Positions 25,297-34,103 of a stretch of 43,182 bases of DNA are shown here, one piece after another; the first letter of the stretch is position 1, and each line of letters opens with the position of its first letter. Under the pieces are notes generated by a model. It had not been told where the DNA came from. It searched no databases and was given only the letters and a program-made list of their open reading frames with translations. Origin of the DNA: UBA5336 sp964492485 (GTDB taxonomy: Bacteria > Pseudomonadota > Alphaproteobacteria > Caulobacterales > Hyphomonadaceae); the NCBI GenBank assembly GCA_964492485.1, contig CAZBKM010000021.1:1-43182 (forward strand), written 5' to 3'. Made by a program: the position numbers and the translations under genes.

Positions 25297-28176
25297 GTGA
25301 AAAAGACCACAGGATACATGTATTCGATCTCCGCGGCGGCGCTGATTGCCGCTGGCGCGGGGCAGGCGCAGGCACAGGAAGAGGAGCTCCGCCAGGAGCG
25401 GGTGGTCGTCACCGGGTCGGCGATTGCCGGCACGCCCGAAGACGCGGCGCTTCCGGTGGACGTGGTCACGGCCGGCGACCTGCGGCTCGAGGGCAGCCCG
25501 TCCATCACGGAACTGATTCGGAATCTCGGCGTTTCCACGGGGGTCGACGGCCAGACGAACCAGTTCTCATCCAACGGCCTTGAGGGTACGTCGAACATCA
25601 ACCTGCGGGGCCTCGGCCCCGGCCGAACCCTCGTGCTGTTGAATGGCCGGCGCCAGGTCTTCCACCCCTACTCCATCGGGGAACAGGCCCAGCTCTTCGT
25701 CGACACCAACATGATCCCCAGCTCGGCCATCAGCCGGATCGAGGTTCTCAAGGATGGTGCGGCGGCGATTTACGGGTCTGACGCGATTGCCGGCGTCGTG
25801 AACTTCATCACGCGCGACGATCTGGACGGGTTCGAAATCGGCGGCACCTACGAGACGTTCGAGGGCAGTGACGGCGAGTACGAGATCGAAGCGGCCTACG
25901 GTCTTCAGGGGGAAAATTGGAGCTGGGTGACCTCGGCCGGATACCAGTTTCGGAGCGAGACCGGGCTGATCGAGAAGGACTGGGCCATCCGCGACATCAC
26001 AGACAACCCGGTCGGCGGTTTGTCTTCGCTGTCGAACCCGGGCCGGTACGTGGCGCTTGGCGCAACGGGCGTGATCGGCGCGGTCAACCGAGAGGCCGGC
26101 TGCGATGATGTCGGGGGGATCATCAACCCGGCGAACGATCAGTGCTACTTCCAGTTCACGCAATTCGACAATCTGGTTGAGGAAGAAGAGCGCTACCAGA
26201 TCTTCTCCGAGTACAATCATGATTTCGGGTCGGTGAACTTTCATCTGGAAGCCCTCTACGGGTCGTCCGAGGTGCCAGAGTGGAAAACATCTCCATCCTA
26301 TCCACCTCAAGAACTGGCCACTCAGGTCGTGCCGGTGACCAATCCGGGCTTCCAGCAGTACATCGCGGACAATCCGGGCGATTTTCCTGACGGCACGCTC
26401 GCTGCCCTATATATCGGTCGCAGTTTCGGCTGGGGCGGGTTCCCCGGCACCGGCGGTGCGCAGGTTGGTTCCCGTGAGTATGAGACAATGCGTCTCGCGG
26501 GGTCCTTTGATGGCGAATTCGAGAACGGTGTGAACTGGGATGTGGGCCTCAGCTGGGGTCGCACCGAAGGCCAGCGGATCACTAATGACACCTACATCGC
26601 TGGCTTCACCGCCGCGCTGAATGGGTTCGGTGTGTGTACCAACCCCGTGGATGGCACCGATCCTGCCACCGGTACGGCGCCCTATGCGCCTGGCTATACC
26701 GGCAGTCTCGTCGCGGGCGAGGGCGCCTGTCAGTGGTACAACCCCTTCTCGAACGCGATCGCTGCCAATGCGATCACCGGCGAGGCCAACCCGAGCTATG
26801 TTCCGGGTCTCGAGAACACGCCTGAGCTGGCGGACTATCTCACTGACGGGAACGGGACGGATGTGGCGAGCGAACTTCTGGTCTTTGACGCCGCGATGTC
26901 CGGTCAAAGCAATGTCCAGACGGCAGGCGGCACGGTCGGATGGGCCGTGGGTGCGCAGGTGCGTCGCGAGGGTTTTGAAGTCGAACCATTCCCGATCACT
27001 GACCTTGCCGTGACGCCTGGTCCGCTCGGAAACGGTCCCTTCTCCTTCCTTGCGGGCACAAACGCCGCCGATGAAGAGCAGACGATCTACGCCGTGTTCG
27101 GCGAACTCCAGGTGCCGCTGTACGACAACGTGGATATCCAGGTGGCCATGCGCTACGAGGATTATGGTGGAGAGGTGGGGTCGACATTCGACCCGAAATT
27201 CGCTGCCAAGTGGCAGGCGACGGACGCGCTTGCCCTTCGCGGTTCGGCCCAGACCTCCTTCAAGGGGCCAACCCTGAACCAGTTGTCCGGCCAGGTGACG
27301 ACGCTGCAGTTCATTGCCCCGGCTTCAGCCTTCAAGGCAGTGGACCAGTTCGGTAACGCGGCGCTCAGCCCTGAATCGGCGTTCAGCTACAATATCGGTG
27401 CGATCTACCAGCAGGGTGGCTTCAACGCCTCGATCGACTACTACAGTTTCGACTTCACCGATCCGATCATTGTCGAGGACCAAGCTGAAGTGGTGAATGC
27501 AGCGCTCGCCGCAATCGCGGCCGGCAACACGGATGCTGGGATCCTCAACCGGATCACCTTCACCGACAACAATAATGACGGCATCAACCAGGCCGACGAA
27601 ATCGCCCGGGTGACGACCAATGTCGTCAATGGCCCCGATATCCAGACCTCCGGGATAGACCTTCGTGTCGAGAACATCTGGGACAATGTTGCCGGCGGCG
27701 GTGAGTTCACTGTTGGTGGCCAAGCTACTTACATCCTCGAATACGATGTGGACGATTTCCTGATCGAGGGTGTTGTCGTCCCCGGCGGAGACCGCGTGGG
27801 CCAGTTCAACCGGTCTAATTTCTCGCGGTCATTGCCACAGTGGAAGGGCGATATCTTCGCGAACTATGCGGTCGGTAACCACAATCTGAGAGCGGTCGTT
27901 CGTTACGTTGACTCATATGAAGATGAGCGTGGAACACCGAGCCTGACCGGCCAGTTCTCCGGTCCACCCTCTGAGATCGACAGCATGACGACTCTGGACC
28001 TGTTCTACAACGTGGATCTGCCCTGGGGCGTGAATGCCGGCCTGTCGGTGGTCAATGCGACCGACGAGGACCCGCCGCTGGCCTTCTTCGATACCAGCTA
28101 CGATCCCTACACGCACAATCCTTTCGGACGGACCTTCAAGATCTCGGTCTCGAAGAAGTTCGGCGGGACCGAATAG
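25297..28176 (+). CDS. Large TonB-dependent receptor
   Basis: A 959-residue receptor. The GTG at 25297 has GGGAGGAAAC upstream and gives a signal peptide cleaved near QAQA; an ATG at 25318 would shorten it. TonB box-like ERVVVTG follows, then a plug with NLRGLGPGRTLVLLNGRR, DTNMIPSSAISRIEVLKDGA and YGSDAIAGVVNFIT. Large inserted loops explain the length. The end GRTFKISVSKKFGG is a usual last strand. Residues 757-768 (DNNNDGINQADE) resemble a calcium loop. It imports an unknown ligand across the outer membrane. A strong terminator follows. Family members of this plug type often take up oligosaccharides, peptides or lipophilic compounds. Confidence 0.93.
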   Translation: MKKTTGYMYSISAAALIAAGAGQAQAQEEELRQERVVVTGSAIAGTPEDAALPVDVVTAGDLRLEGSPSITELIRNLGVSTGVDGQTNQFSSNGLEGTSNINLRGLGPGRTLVLLNGRRQVFHPYSIGEQAQLFVDTNMIPSSAISRIEVLKDGAAAIYGSDAIAGVVNFITRDDLDGFEIGGTYETFEGSDGEYEIEAAYGLQGENWSWVTSAGYQFRSETGLIEKDWAIRDITDNPVGGLSSLSNPGRYVALGATGVIGAVNREAGCDDVGGIINPANDQCYFQFTQFDNLVEEEERYQIFSEYNHDFGSVNFHLEALYGSSEVPEWKTSPSYPPQELATQVVPVTNPGFQQYIADNPGDFPDGTLAALYIGRSFGWGGFPGTGGAQVGSREYETMRLAGSFDGEFENGVNWDVGLSWGRTEGQRITNDTYIAGFTAALNGFGVCTNPVDGTDPATGTAPYAPGYTGSLVAGEGACQWYNPFSNAIAANAITGEANPSYVPGLENTPELADYLTDGNGTDVASELLVFDAAMSGQSNVQTAGGTVGWAVGAQVRREGFEVEPFPITDLAVTPGPLGNGPFSFLAGTNAADEEQTIYAVFGELQVPLYDNVDIQVAMRYEDYGGEVGSTFDPKFAAKWQATDALALRGSAQTSFKGPTLNQLSGQVTTLQFIAPASAFKAVDQFGNAALSPESAFSYNIGAIYQQGGFNASIDYYSFDFTDPIIVEDQAEVVNAALAAIAAGNTDAGILNRITFTDNNNDGINQADEIARVTTNVVNGPDIQTSGIDLRVENIWDNVAGGGEFTVGGQATYILEYDVDDFLIEGVVVPGGDRVGQFNRSNFSRSLPQWKGDIFANYAVGNHNLRAVVRYVDSYEDERGTPSLTGQFSGPPSEIDSMTTLDLFYNVDLPWGVNAGLSVVNATDEDPPLAFFDTSYDPYTHNPFGRTFKISVSKKFGGTE

Positions 28177-28206
28177 GCCTCACGGCCTTCGCCATCATGG
28201 CAATCT

Positions 28207-29232
28207 TCAGGGGCGGGGCTTCGGCGCCGCCCCTTTTTCATGCGGTGTCCGTCCAGTGGCGGGAAGGGCGCCGAGTGCGCGGCCGACCACTTCGCCGGCG
28301 GCCTTGATCGCCTCGCGCACGGGGAAAGAGACGGCGGTCAGGTTCATGAAGCCGTGCACCATCCCCGGATGCTCGCGGAGCGTCACCGGCACGCCATACC
28401 CGGCGAGCTTGTCGGCATAGGCCTTCCCCTCGTCCCGCAGCGGATCCCAGCCGCACAACACCATATGCGTGGGGGGCAAGCCCCGTATATCTTCCTCGGG
28501 CGCAAACAGGGGCGAGACCCGCGGGTCCATCCGGTCGGTCTCGTGCTCGATATAGGCGTCGCGGAAATAGTCGAACAGGTTGGGCGACAGGAAGAAGCCC
28601 CCCTCCTGAAAGCGCATCTTCTTGGCCCGGATGTCGACGAACTGGACCAGCGGATAGCACAAGAGCTGAAAGGCGGGCATCGGGCCGCGCGTCCTGTTCA
28701 TCTGCTGGCAGACAAAGGCTGCGAGGTTTCCGCCGGCACTGTCGCCGGCCACCGCTATACGCTCCGGGTCCATGACCAGATGACCGGCCCGGCGCACCGC
28801 CCAGTGCCAGGCGGCCTCGGCATCGGCATGGGCGGCAGGGAAGCGGTGTTCCGGCGCCAGACGATAGTCGACCGACAGCACCCGGCACCGCGAGCCGGCC
28901 GCCAGCCGCCGGCAGATCATGTCATGGCTGTCCAGATCGCCCAGAACGAAGCCGCCGCCATGGTAGAAGACGATGCCGGGTCCCGGCGCAATGCCGGCCC
29001 CCAGGGGCGTATAGAGACGCGCCTTGAGGGTCCCCTCGGCGCCGTCGACGGGAAGGGTCGACACATCCGCCATCTCCGGTGCGTCCTGCTCGATCGCGCG
29101 GCTGGCGCGATAGAAGCTCTGGCGGAGGCGGTCGGTGGTCTGCACCCAGTCCAGCCCCGAGAAGTCGGGAATCTGGACCTCCGGCAGACGAAACCGGCTC
29201 AGAAAGTTGCGCAGGGTCTCGTCCATGGCCAT
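28207..29232 (-). CDS. HSL-family alpha/beta hydrolase (esterase/lipase)
   Basis: A 341-residue protein of the hormone-sensitive-lipase branch. HGGGFVLG (91-98) is the oxyanion signature, YRLAPEHRFPAA (123-134) the family marker, Ser165 in GDSAGG the nucleophile, with Asp in CGWDPLRDEG and His in GMVHGF completing the triad. It hydrolyses short- to medium-chain esters in the cytosol. The start is uncertain: ATG codons at 29244, 29232 and 29226; I use 29232 because GAG lies at a normal distance upstream. Its last ten codons encode the terminator hairpin of the convergent receptor gene. It follows the CoA-ligase genes on the same strand, 76 bases from the nearer one. Confidence 0.87.
   Translation of the reverse strand: MAMDETLRNFLSRFRLPEVQIPDFSGLDWVQTTDRLRQSFYRASRAIEQDAPEMADVSTLPVDGAEGTLKARLYTPLGAGIAPGPGIVFYHGGGFVLGDLDSHDMICRRLAAGSRCRVLSVDYRLAPEHRFPAAHADAEAAWHWAVRRAGHLVMDPERIAVAGDSAGGNLAAFVCQQMNRTRGPMPAFQLLCYPLVQFVDIRAKKMRFQEGGFFLSPNLFDYFRDAYIEHETDRMDPRVSPLFAPEEDIRGLPPTHMVLCGWDPLRDEGKAYADKLAGYGVPVTLREHPGMVHGFMNLTAVSFPVREAIKAAGEVVGRALGALPATGRTPHEKGAAPKPRP
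28210..28238 (+). terminator. Terminator of the large receptor gene, inside the hydrolase 3' end
   Basis: Stem 28210-28219 with 28224-28233, one mismatch, TTCG tetraloop, then five T (28234-28238). It ends the rightward receptor transcript. The same bases are the last codons of the leftward hydrolase gene, whose stop is 28207-28209. Confidence 0.92.
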
Positions 29233-29308
29233 GGTGAGTCTCATGGCCCAGCCGGCGCGGGCTGCCAAGTCTATCCGGCAGCCTGCCCATGCTGGCGAAC
29301 GACCCGGC

Positions 29309-31165
29309 TCAGACCACGATCACGCCGTCGCCGGGGGGATCGGCATAGAGGCGCGTCACCAATTCGTGGCGGCGGTCGGAGGTGGCCCGCTGGTTCACAT
29401 AGCCCTTGTCGGTGATCTCGCCGGCATCGATGGATGGCGGCTCCGCCATCAGGATCACGCGGCGCACCTTGCGCGAGGAGCCTGGCTCGCGCGCGTTGAA
29501 GGCCGCGACCTTCTCGCGCACCCGCTCGCCGAGACGGGCGAAGGCGGCTGCCTGATCGCCGCCCTGGGCCTTCACTTCCGCCTCCATGGCGCCGGGCGAG
29601 GGCCAGAGCAGGGCGCCCACATAGTTCCTGTCCTGGCCCACCAGCACCGCGTCGAACACCAGCGGCGAGCACGCGGCGACCAGGTCGGGGCGCAGCGTGC
29701 CGACGCTGACCCAGGTGCCGCTGGACAGCTTGAAGTCCTCGCCGACGCGTCCGTCGAACACGATGCCCTTTTCCGGTGCGTCCTCGTCGAGGAACTTTGC
29801 CGCGTCGCCCAGGCAATAGAAGCCTTCCTCGTCGAAGACCTCGGCATTCTTTTCCGGCATGTTCAGATAGCCGGGCATGACCGTCGGCCCCTTCACCCGG
29901 ACTTCCATCTTCGCCCCGTTCGGCACCAGTTTCAGCGTCATGCCGGGAAGCGGAAGGCCGATCAGGCCGACCCGGTCGATTTCCCAATGGACCACCGTGA
30001 TGCCCTGGGTTTCCGTTGCGCCGTACATCGTGGTGATGGGCATCCGCTTGCCCGTGGCCTTGACCGCCAGCGCCTGAAGCCGGTCATAGAGGTCGTCGGA
30101 GAGCGTCGCGCCGCCATAGGCCAGCACGCGCAGGCGCTTGAAGAACGCCTTCAGCAGCGTCTCATCGCGCTCCATGGCGTCGGCCAGCATCGACAGGGCG
30201 ATGGGCGCGGTGCCGAAGGTGGTGGGCGAGACGTCGTAGAGATTCCGGATGGTCTCGCCAAACAGGGCCGGGGTGGGCTTCCCGCCATCGATCCACAAGG
30301 TGGCCCCGCTCCAGATGGCCCCGTTGAAGTTCACATTGGACCCGGAAATGTGGTTCCAGGGCAGCCAGTCGAGCAGTTGCGGCACCTCGTCGGGATCGTA
30401 GTCGGGATCGCGGTCATTGTCGCGCAGGCCCTCCTGTCCCGCGATCATGGCGCAAAGGGCACCCTGCGTCGTGGGCACCGGTTTCGGCATGCCGGTCGAA
30501 CCCGAGGTGAAAAGGTACTTCGCGACACTGGCATCGGTGAGCCGGTCCATGGCCTCCGCCACAGCCGGGGTCACGGGCGTCGCCGCCAGCGTGTCATAGG
30601 CGTGCACCGTGTTGCCAGCGCCCTCGCGTGCGATGACGTGGACGTCCTGCAAGGGCAGCGCGTCCAGGGCGGGCTGGAACGGGGCAAGCTGCTCGGCGAA
30701 GATTACCTTGGGCCTGACGGCGTCGAAGCAGTGACGCAGCTTCGCGAAGTCACTCGACATGGTGGAATACGGTACCGAGATCGGCGCCGCCGGTGCGCCG
30801 ATCTTCTGGGCGGCCAGCATCATCATCGCATGGGGGATGGAATTTCCCGACAGGATCATCACGGGCGCGTCGGGTCCCGCACCCAGGTCGATCAGCGCCT
30901 GGGCCAGCCGGTTGGTGACATCCCTCGCCTCGCCGTAGGTGATTGCCTGCCAGGCGTCGGTTTCCGGGTCGCGCTGCTTCAGGAAGGGCCGGTCCGGATG
31001 CTGGGCGGCGCGCTCGTCCAGCGCATGGGCAATGGTTCTGGGACGCTCACCCGGCTCCTGGCGGGCGCGCAGATAGACCGTGCCATCAGGCTTGCGCGTT
31101 ACCTCTATATCGGGTTCGGCCTGGGCAAGTTTGCGGAATGGCGGCGCGGACTGGCCGTCTGCCAT
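29309..31165 (-). CDS. Feruloyl-CoA synthase-like AMP-dependent ligase
   Basis: A 618-residue member of the acyl-CoA synthetase/ANL superfamily. The ATP loop is FTSGSTGMPKP (219-229), later motifs are YGATETQGIT and FDGRVGEDFKLSSGTWV, and the C-terminal domain has AGEITDKGYVNQ. The length and the motif RVGEDFKLSSGTWV fit the feruloyl-CoA synthase subfamily, which activates aryl acids with ATP and CoA. The usual partners (hydratase/aldolase and vanillin dehydrogenase) are not in the window, so the substrate may differ. The start at 31165 follows AGGGAGGAAAG. It is 115 bases after a second CoA ligase gene on the same strand, and before an esterase gene. Confidence 0.88.
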   Translation of the reverse strand: MADGQSAPPFRKLAQAEPDIEVTRKPDGTVYLRARQEPGERPRTIAHALDERAAQHPDRPFLKQRDPETDAWQAITYGEARDVTNRLAQALIDLGAGPDAPVMILSGNSIPHAMMMLAAQKIGAPAAPISVPYSTMSSDFAKLRHCFDAVRPKVIFAEQLAPFQPALDALPLQDVHVIAREGAGNTVHAYDTLAATPVTPAVAEAMDRLTDASVAKYLFTSGSTGMPKPVPTTQGALCAMIAGQEGLRDNDRDPDYDPDEVPQLLDWLPWNHISGSNVNFNGAIWSGATLWIDGGKPTPALFGETIRNLYDVSPTTFGTAPIALSMLADAMERDETLLKAFFKRLRVLAYGGATLSDDLYDRLQALAVKATGKRMPITTMYGATETQGITVVHWEIDRVGLIGLPLPGMTLKLVPNGAKMEVRVKGPTVMPGYLNMPEKNAEVFDEEGFYCLGDAAKFLDEDAPEKGIVFDGRVGEDFKLSSGTWVSVGTLRPDLVAACSPLVFDAVLVGQDRNYVGALLWPSPGAMEAEVKAQGGDQAAAFARLGERVREKVAAFNAREPGSSRKVRRVILMAEPPSIDAGEITDKGYVNQRATSDRRHELVTRLYADPPGDGVIVV

Positions 31166-31280
31166 GGTCTTTCCTCCCTGATCGTTTGTGTTTTGCAGGA
31201 GTAAACATCCCTCCCCTTGGGGCAGACAAGGACATTCCGTCAGATAACGGTCGCGCCGCTGCCCCCTGGGCTGGCAGGGA

Positions 31281-32849
31281 TCAACCCACGCGGCGTTCCT
31301 GCCCTGCCCAATAGGGTTCGCGGAGGTCCTTGCGCAGGATCTTGCCGGACGGGTTGCGCGGCAGGGCGTCAACGAAGTCCACCGATTTCGGGCATTTGTA
31401 TCCGGCGATCCGCTCCCGTGCCCAGGCAATGATCCCCTCTGGCTCGGGACTCGTCCCCGCCTTGGCGACCACGATGGCCTTCACCGCCTCGCCCCACGTC
31501 TCGTCGGGCACGCCGATCACCGCCACGTCAGCCACATCCGGATGGCCGAAGATCGCGTTCTCCACCTCTGCCGGATAGACGTTCTCGCTGCCCGAGACGA
31601 TCATGTCCTTCACCCGGTCGTAGATGAAGAAGAAGCCGTCCTCGTCCACATAACCCGCATCGCCGGTATGGAAGAAGCCGTCGCGGATGGCCTCGGCGGT
31701 GGCGTCCGGGCGATTCCAGTAGCCCTTCATGACAAAGTCGGCCTTGATAACGATCTCGCCGACCTCGCCGCGGGGCACTTCATTACCCTCCGCATCCACG
31801 CAACGGACAATGGCGCCCGGCCACGGCACGCCACAGGCGCGCAGCTTGCCCCAGGCCGGGTCATGGGCCTCCGGCGGGAGATAGGTCCCCGCGCCCACGG
31901 TCTCGGTCAGCCCGTAGAGCTGCGTGAAGCGTGCATTCATGATGTCCTTCGCCTCGAGGAGCAGGTCCTCGGCAATCGGCGAGGCCCCGTAGAACACCTG
32001 GCGCAGGGAGGAGAAATCGATGTCGCGCACATTCGGCTGCTGGGTCAGCATCAGGATCACCGCCGGCACCCAGAAGGCGTGGACGATCTTCTGTTCCTCG
32101 ATCAGAGACAGGATCCGCTGGGGGTCCACTTCCCGAAGGATGATGGTCTTCGCGCCCTGCGCCGCGGCCAGCACGCCGACATTCACCCCGGCCACGTGGA
32201 ACAGCGGCATGGCGTTCATCACGGCGTCGCCGGCGTCGTAGCTCGACCATTCCAGCATCGCGGCCTGCTCGAAGAAGGCCATGTAATTGCGGTCGGTGAG
32301 CTGGACGCCCTTGGGCCGTCCTGTCGTTCCGGAGGTGTAAAGCTGAATGACGTCGTCCTGGTCGTCGACGGGCAGCTTCGGGTCGACCGCGCTCTGCCGG
32401 TCACGCCAGGCGTCATAGCTGGGCCAGGTCGGGTGGTCGGCATCCACGGCCACGATCAGCTTCAGCGACGGGCACTGGTCCTTGATCTGCTCCACGAGAG
32501 CCAGGAAGTCGCCGGTGACGAACAGGACGGTGGCGGCGCTGTCGTTCAGGATGTACTCGATTTCCGGCGGCGCCAGACGGTTGTTGATGCCCGTCATCGC
32601 CATGCGGGCCTTCACTGCGCCGAACAGCATCTCGTAATAGCGGTCCGTGTTCTTGCCGAGATAGGCAATGCGATCCTGACGCTTCGCCCCGGCCTGCAGC
32701 AGCCCATTGGCGACCTGGTTTGCCCGGGCGTCGAGCGCGGCATAGCTCGTTTCCCGGCCTTCGAAGCTGAGCGCGGTCTCGCCGCCCCGGACCTTCGCCT
32801 GGTGGCGCGTAATGTCGGCAATGTGACGCTGCGCCTGCAGATCGATCAT
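31281..32849 (-). CDS. Acyl-CoA ligase (FadD-like)
   Basis: A 522-residue ANL-superfamily ligase. The ATP loop is YTSGTTGRPKG (171-181); YGLTETVGAGTYLPPE, GFFHTGDAGYVDEDGFFFIYDR and the C-terminal NPSGKILRKDLRE with its catalytic lysine follow in order. It activates a fatty or other carboxylic acid as an acyl-adenylate and then a CoA thioester in the cytosol. Substrate length is unclear. GAGGGAGGATGCG precedes the start at 32849. It is the first gene of the leftward ligase-ligase-esterase series and is divergent from a GST gene; a perfect 12-bp palindrome in the shared upstream region may be a regulator site. Confidence 0.92.
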   Translation of the reverse strand: MIDLQAQRHIADITRHQAKVRGGETALSFEGRETSYAALDARANQVANGLLQAGAKRQDRIAYLGKNTDRYYEMLFGAVKARMAMTGINNRLAPPEIEYILNDSAATVLFVTGDFLALVEQIKDQCPSLKLIVAVDADHPTWPSYDAWRDRQSAVDPKLPVDDQDDVIQLYTSGTTGRPKGVQLTDRNYMAFFEQAAMLEWSSYDAGDAVMNAMPLFHVAGVNVGVLAAAQGAKTIILREVDPQRILSLIEEQKIVHAFWVPAVILMLTQQPNVRDIDFSSLRQVFYGASPIAEDLLLEAKDIMNARFTQLYGLTETVGAGTYLPPEAHDPAWGKLRACGVPWPGAIVRCVDAEGNEVPRGEVGEIVIKADFVMKGYWNRPDATAEAIRDGFFHTGDAGYVDEDGFFFIYDRVKDMIVSGSENVYPAEVENAIFGHPDVADVAVIGVPDETWGEAVKAIVVAKAGTSPEPEGIIAWARERIAGYKCPKSVDFVDALPRNPSGKILRKDLREPYWAGQERRVG

Positions 32850-32951
32850 CGCATCCTCCCTCGGGCGTGACCACGCCCCGTCTGAATCCCTGCCTCGTGC
32901 GGTATATCCCGGATCACCTCCAAGCCAGCAGGCCTTTCGCCTCCTTGCAAG

Positions 32952-32963
32952 CGGTTTAAACCG
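32952..32963. promoter_or_regulatory. Perfect 12-bp palindrome, candidate operator
   Basis: CGGTTTAAACCG lies in the 215-base divergent gap between the acyl-CoA ligase gene (start 32849) and the GST gene (start 33065). Its symmetry and place fit a TetR- or FadR-type operator, but no regulator gene is adjacent. Confidence 0.4.
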
Positions 32964-33064
32964 ATCGGCGAAAAGGTTTTCGACCTATGCCACCCTAGGC
33001 AGGGGTGGCGAAACCTGCGCACACTTGCACCCATCATGGGCCTAGGGTCATGCGGGAGCGGGAC

Positions 33065-34024
33065 ATGAGCGACGCCAGACGGATCATCCTTCACCATTAT
33101 GACTCTTCCCCCTTTTCCGAGAAGGTCCGCCTGGCGCTGAAGCTGAAGAATCTGGCCTGGACCTCGGTCGAGGCCCCGGTCATCATGCCGAAACCGGACC
33201 AGACGGCCCTGACCGGAGGCTACCGCCGCACGCCGATCTTGCAGATCGGCGCCGACATCTACTGCGATACTGCCCTGATCCTGACGGAGCTGGAGCGCCG
33301 CTTTCCGGATCCCAGTCTCCGACAGCCCGGTCATGAGGGGCTGCACCGCATGGTCGGCGCGTGGGCAGACCGGATCTGGTTCCAGACGTCCGTTGGCGTC
33401 ATTTTCGGCGCCCTGGGCGATCAGGTGCCAGACGCGTTCAAGAAAGACCGTGAGGCCCTGAGTGGACGTCCCTTCGACACCATGGCCATGGCGGCGGCCG
33501 CCCCGATGCTCCGCGACCAGTGGCGCGCCCAGCTCATGTGGATCGAGAATCGGTTGAGCGCCGGGCGCGGCGTGGGTGCCGGCAATTTCCTGGTCGGCTC
33601 AACGCCCGGACTGGTCGATGTTCATGCGCACATGAATCTCTGGTTCATGGAGCGCAATGTTCCCGACTTCCTGGAAGCCTGTCTTGCAGCCGCCCCGCTG
33701 ACCAAGGCCTGGTATGACCGCCTTAACGAGGCGGAGGGCCAGGTGCCCGACATGCTGCCGCCGGGCCGGGCGGTGCAGATCGCGCGCGATGCGGCGCCAC
33801 GCCTGAAGCCGGCCACCGTCGACGGGGCCGAACCTCAACCGCTCGTGCCGGGAGAGGAGGTCAGCGTCGCGCCGGACGATTATGGCCGCGACTGGGTGAC
33901 GGGCAAGCTCGTTCACGCCGATGACCAGCTCATCATCCTGCAGCGCTTCGATGAGCGGGCAGAGAACCTGCACGTTCATTTCCCGCGCGCGGGCTACATG
34001 GTCCGGCGGATGGCCGAGGCGTGA
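33065..34024 (+). CDS. Glutathione S-transferase family protein
   Basis: A 319-residue protein. The N-terminal thioredoxin-like domain reads LHHYDSSPFSEKVRLALKLK (9-28), with SPFS at the usual glutathione site, then GGYRRTPILQIGADIYCDT where the TP turn is the cis-proline motif. A helical C-terminal domain follows, with an extra segment of about 80 residues after PPGRAVQIARDA that is longer than in typical GSTs (about 210 residues). It may conjugate or isomerise an electrophile, or act as a non-catalytic partner. GGGAGCGGGAC precedes the ATG at 33065. It converges with fba; the 79-base gap has short GC hairpins but no clear terminator. Confidence 0.85.
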   Translation: MSDARRIILHHYDSSPFSEKVRLALKLKNLAWTSVEAPVIMPKPDQTALTGGYRRTPILQIGADIYCDTALILTELERRFPDPSLRQPGHEGLHRMVGAWADRIWFQTSVGVIFGALGDQVPDAFKKDREALSGRPFDTMAMAAAAPMLRDQWRAQLMWIENRLSAGRGVGAGNFLVGSTPGLVDVHAHMNLWFMERNVPDFLEACLAAAPLTKAWYDRLNEAEGQVPDMLPPGRAVQIARDAAPRLKPATVDGAEPQPLVPGEEVSVAPDDYGRDWVTGKLVHADDQLIILQRFDERAENLHVHFPRAGYMVRRMAEA

Positions 34025-34103
34025 CGCAAACGCGGCCCGACCCCAAGGGCCGGCGGCCCCGTCGGGCGCCGCAACCCGTTCGGGGCACGTCCTTGGCGCG
34101 GGA

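Noticed and set aside
34025..34103. Terminator between the GST and fba genes
   Set aside because: Short GC-rich stems are possible but none has a T-run on either strand.
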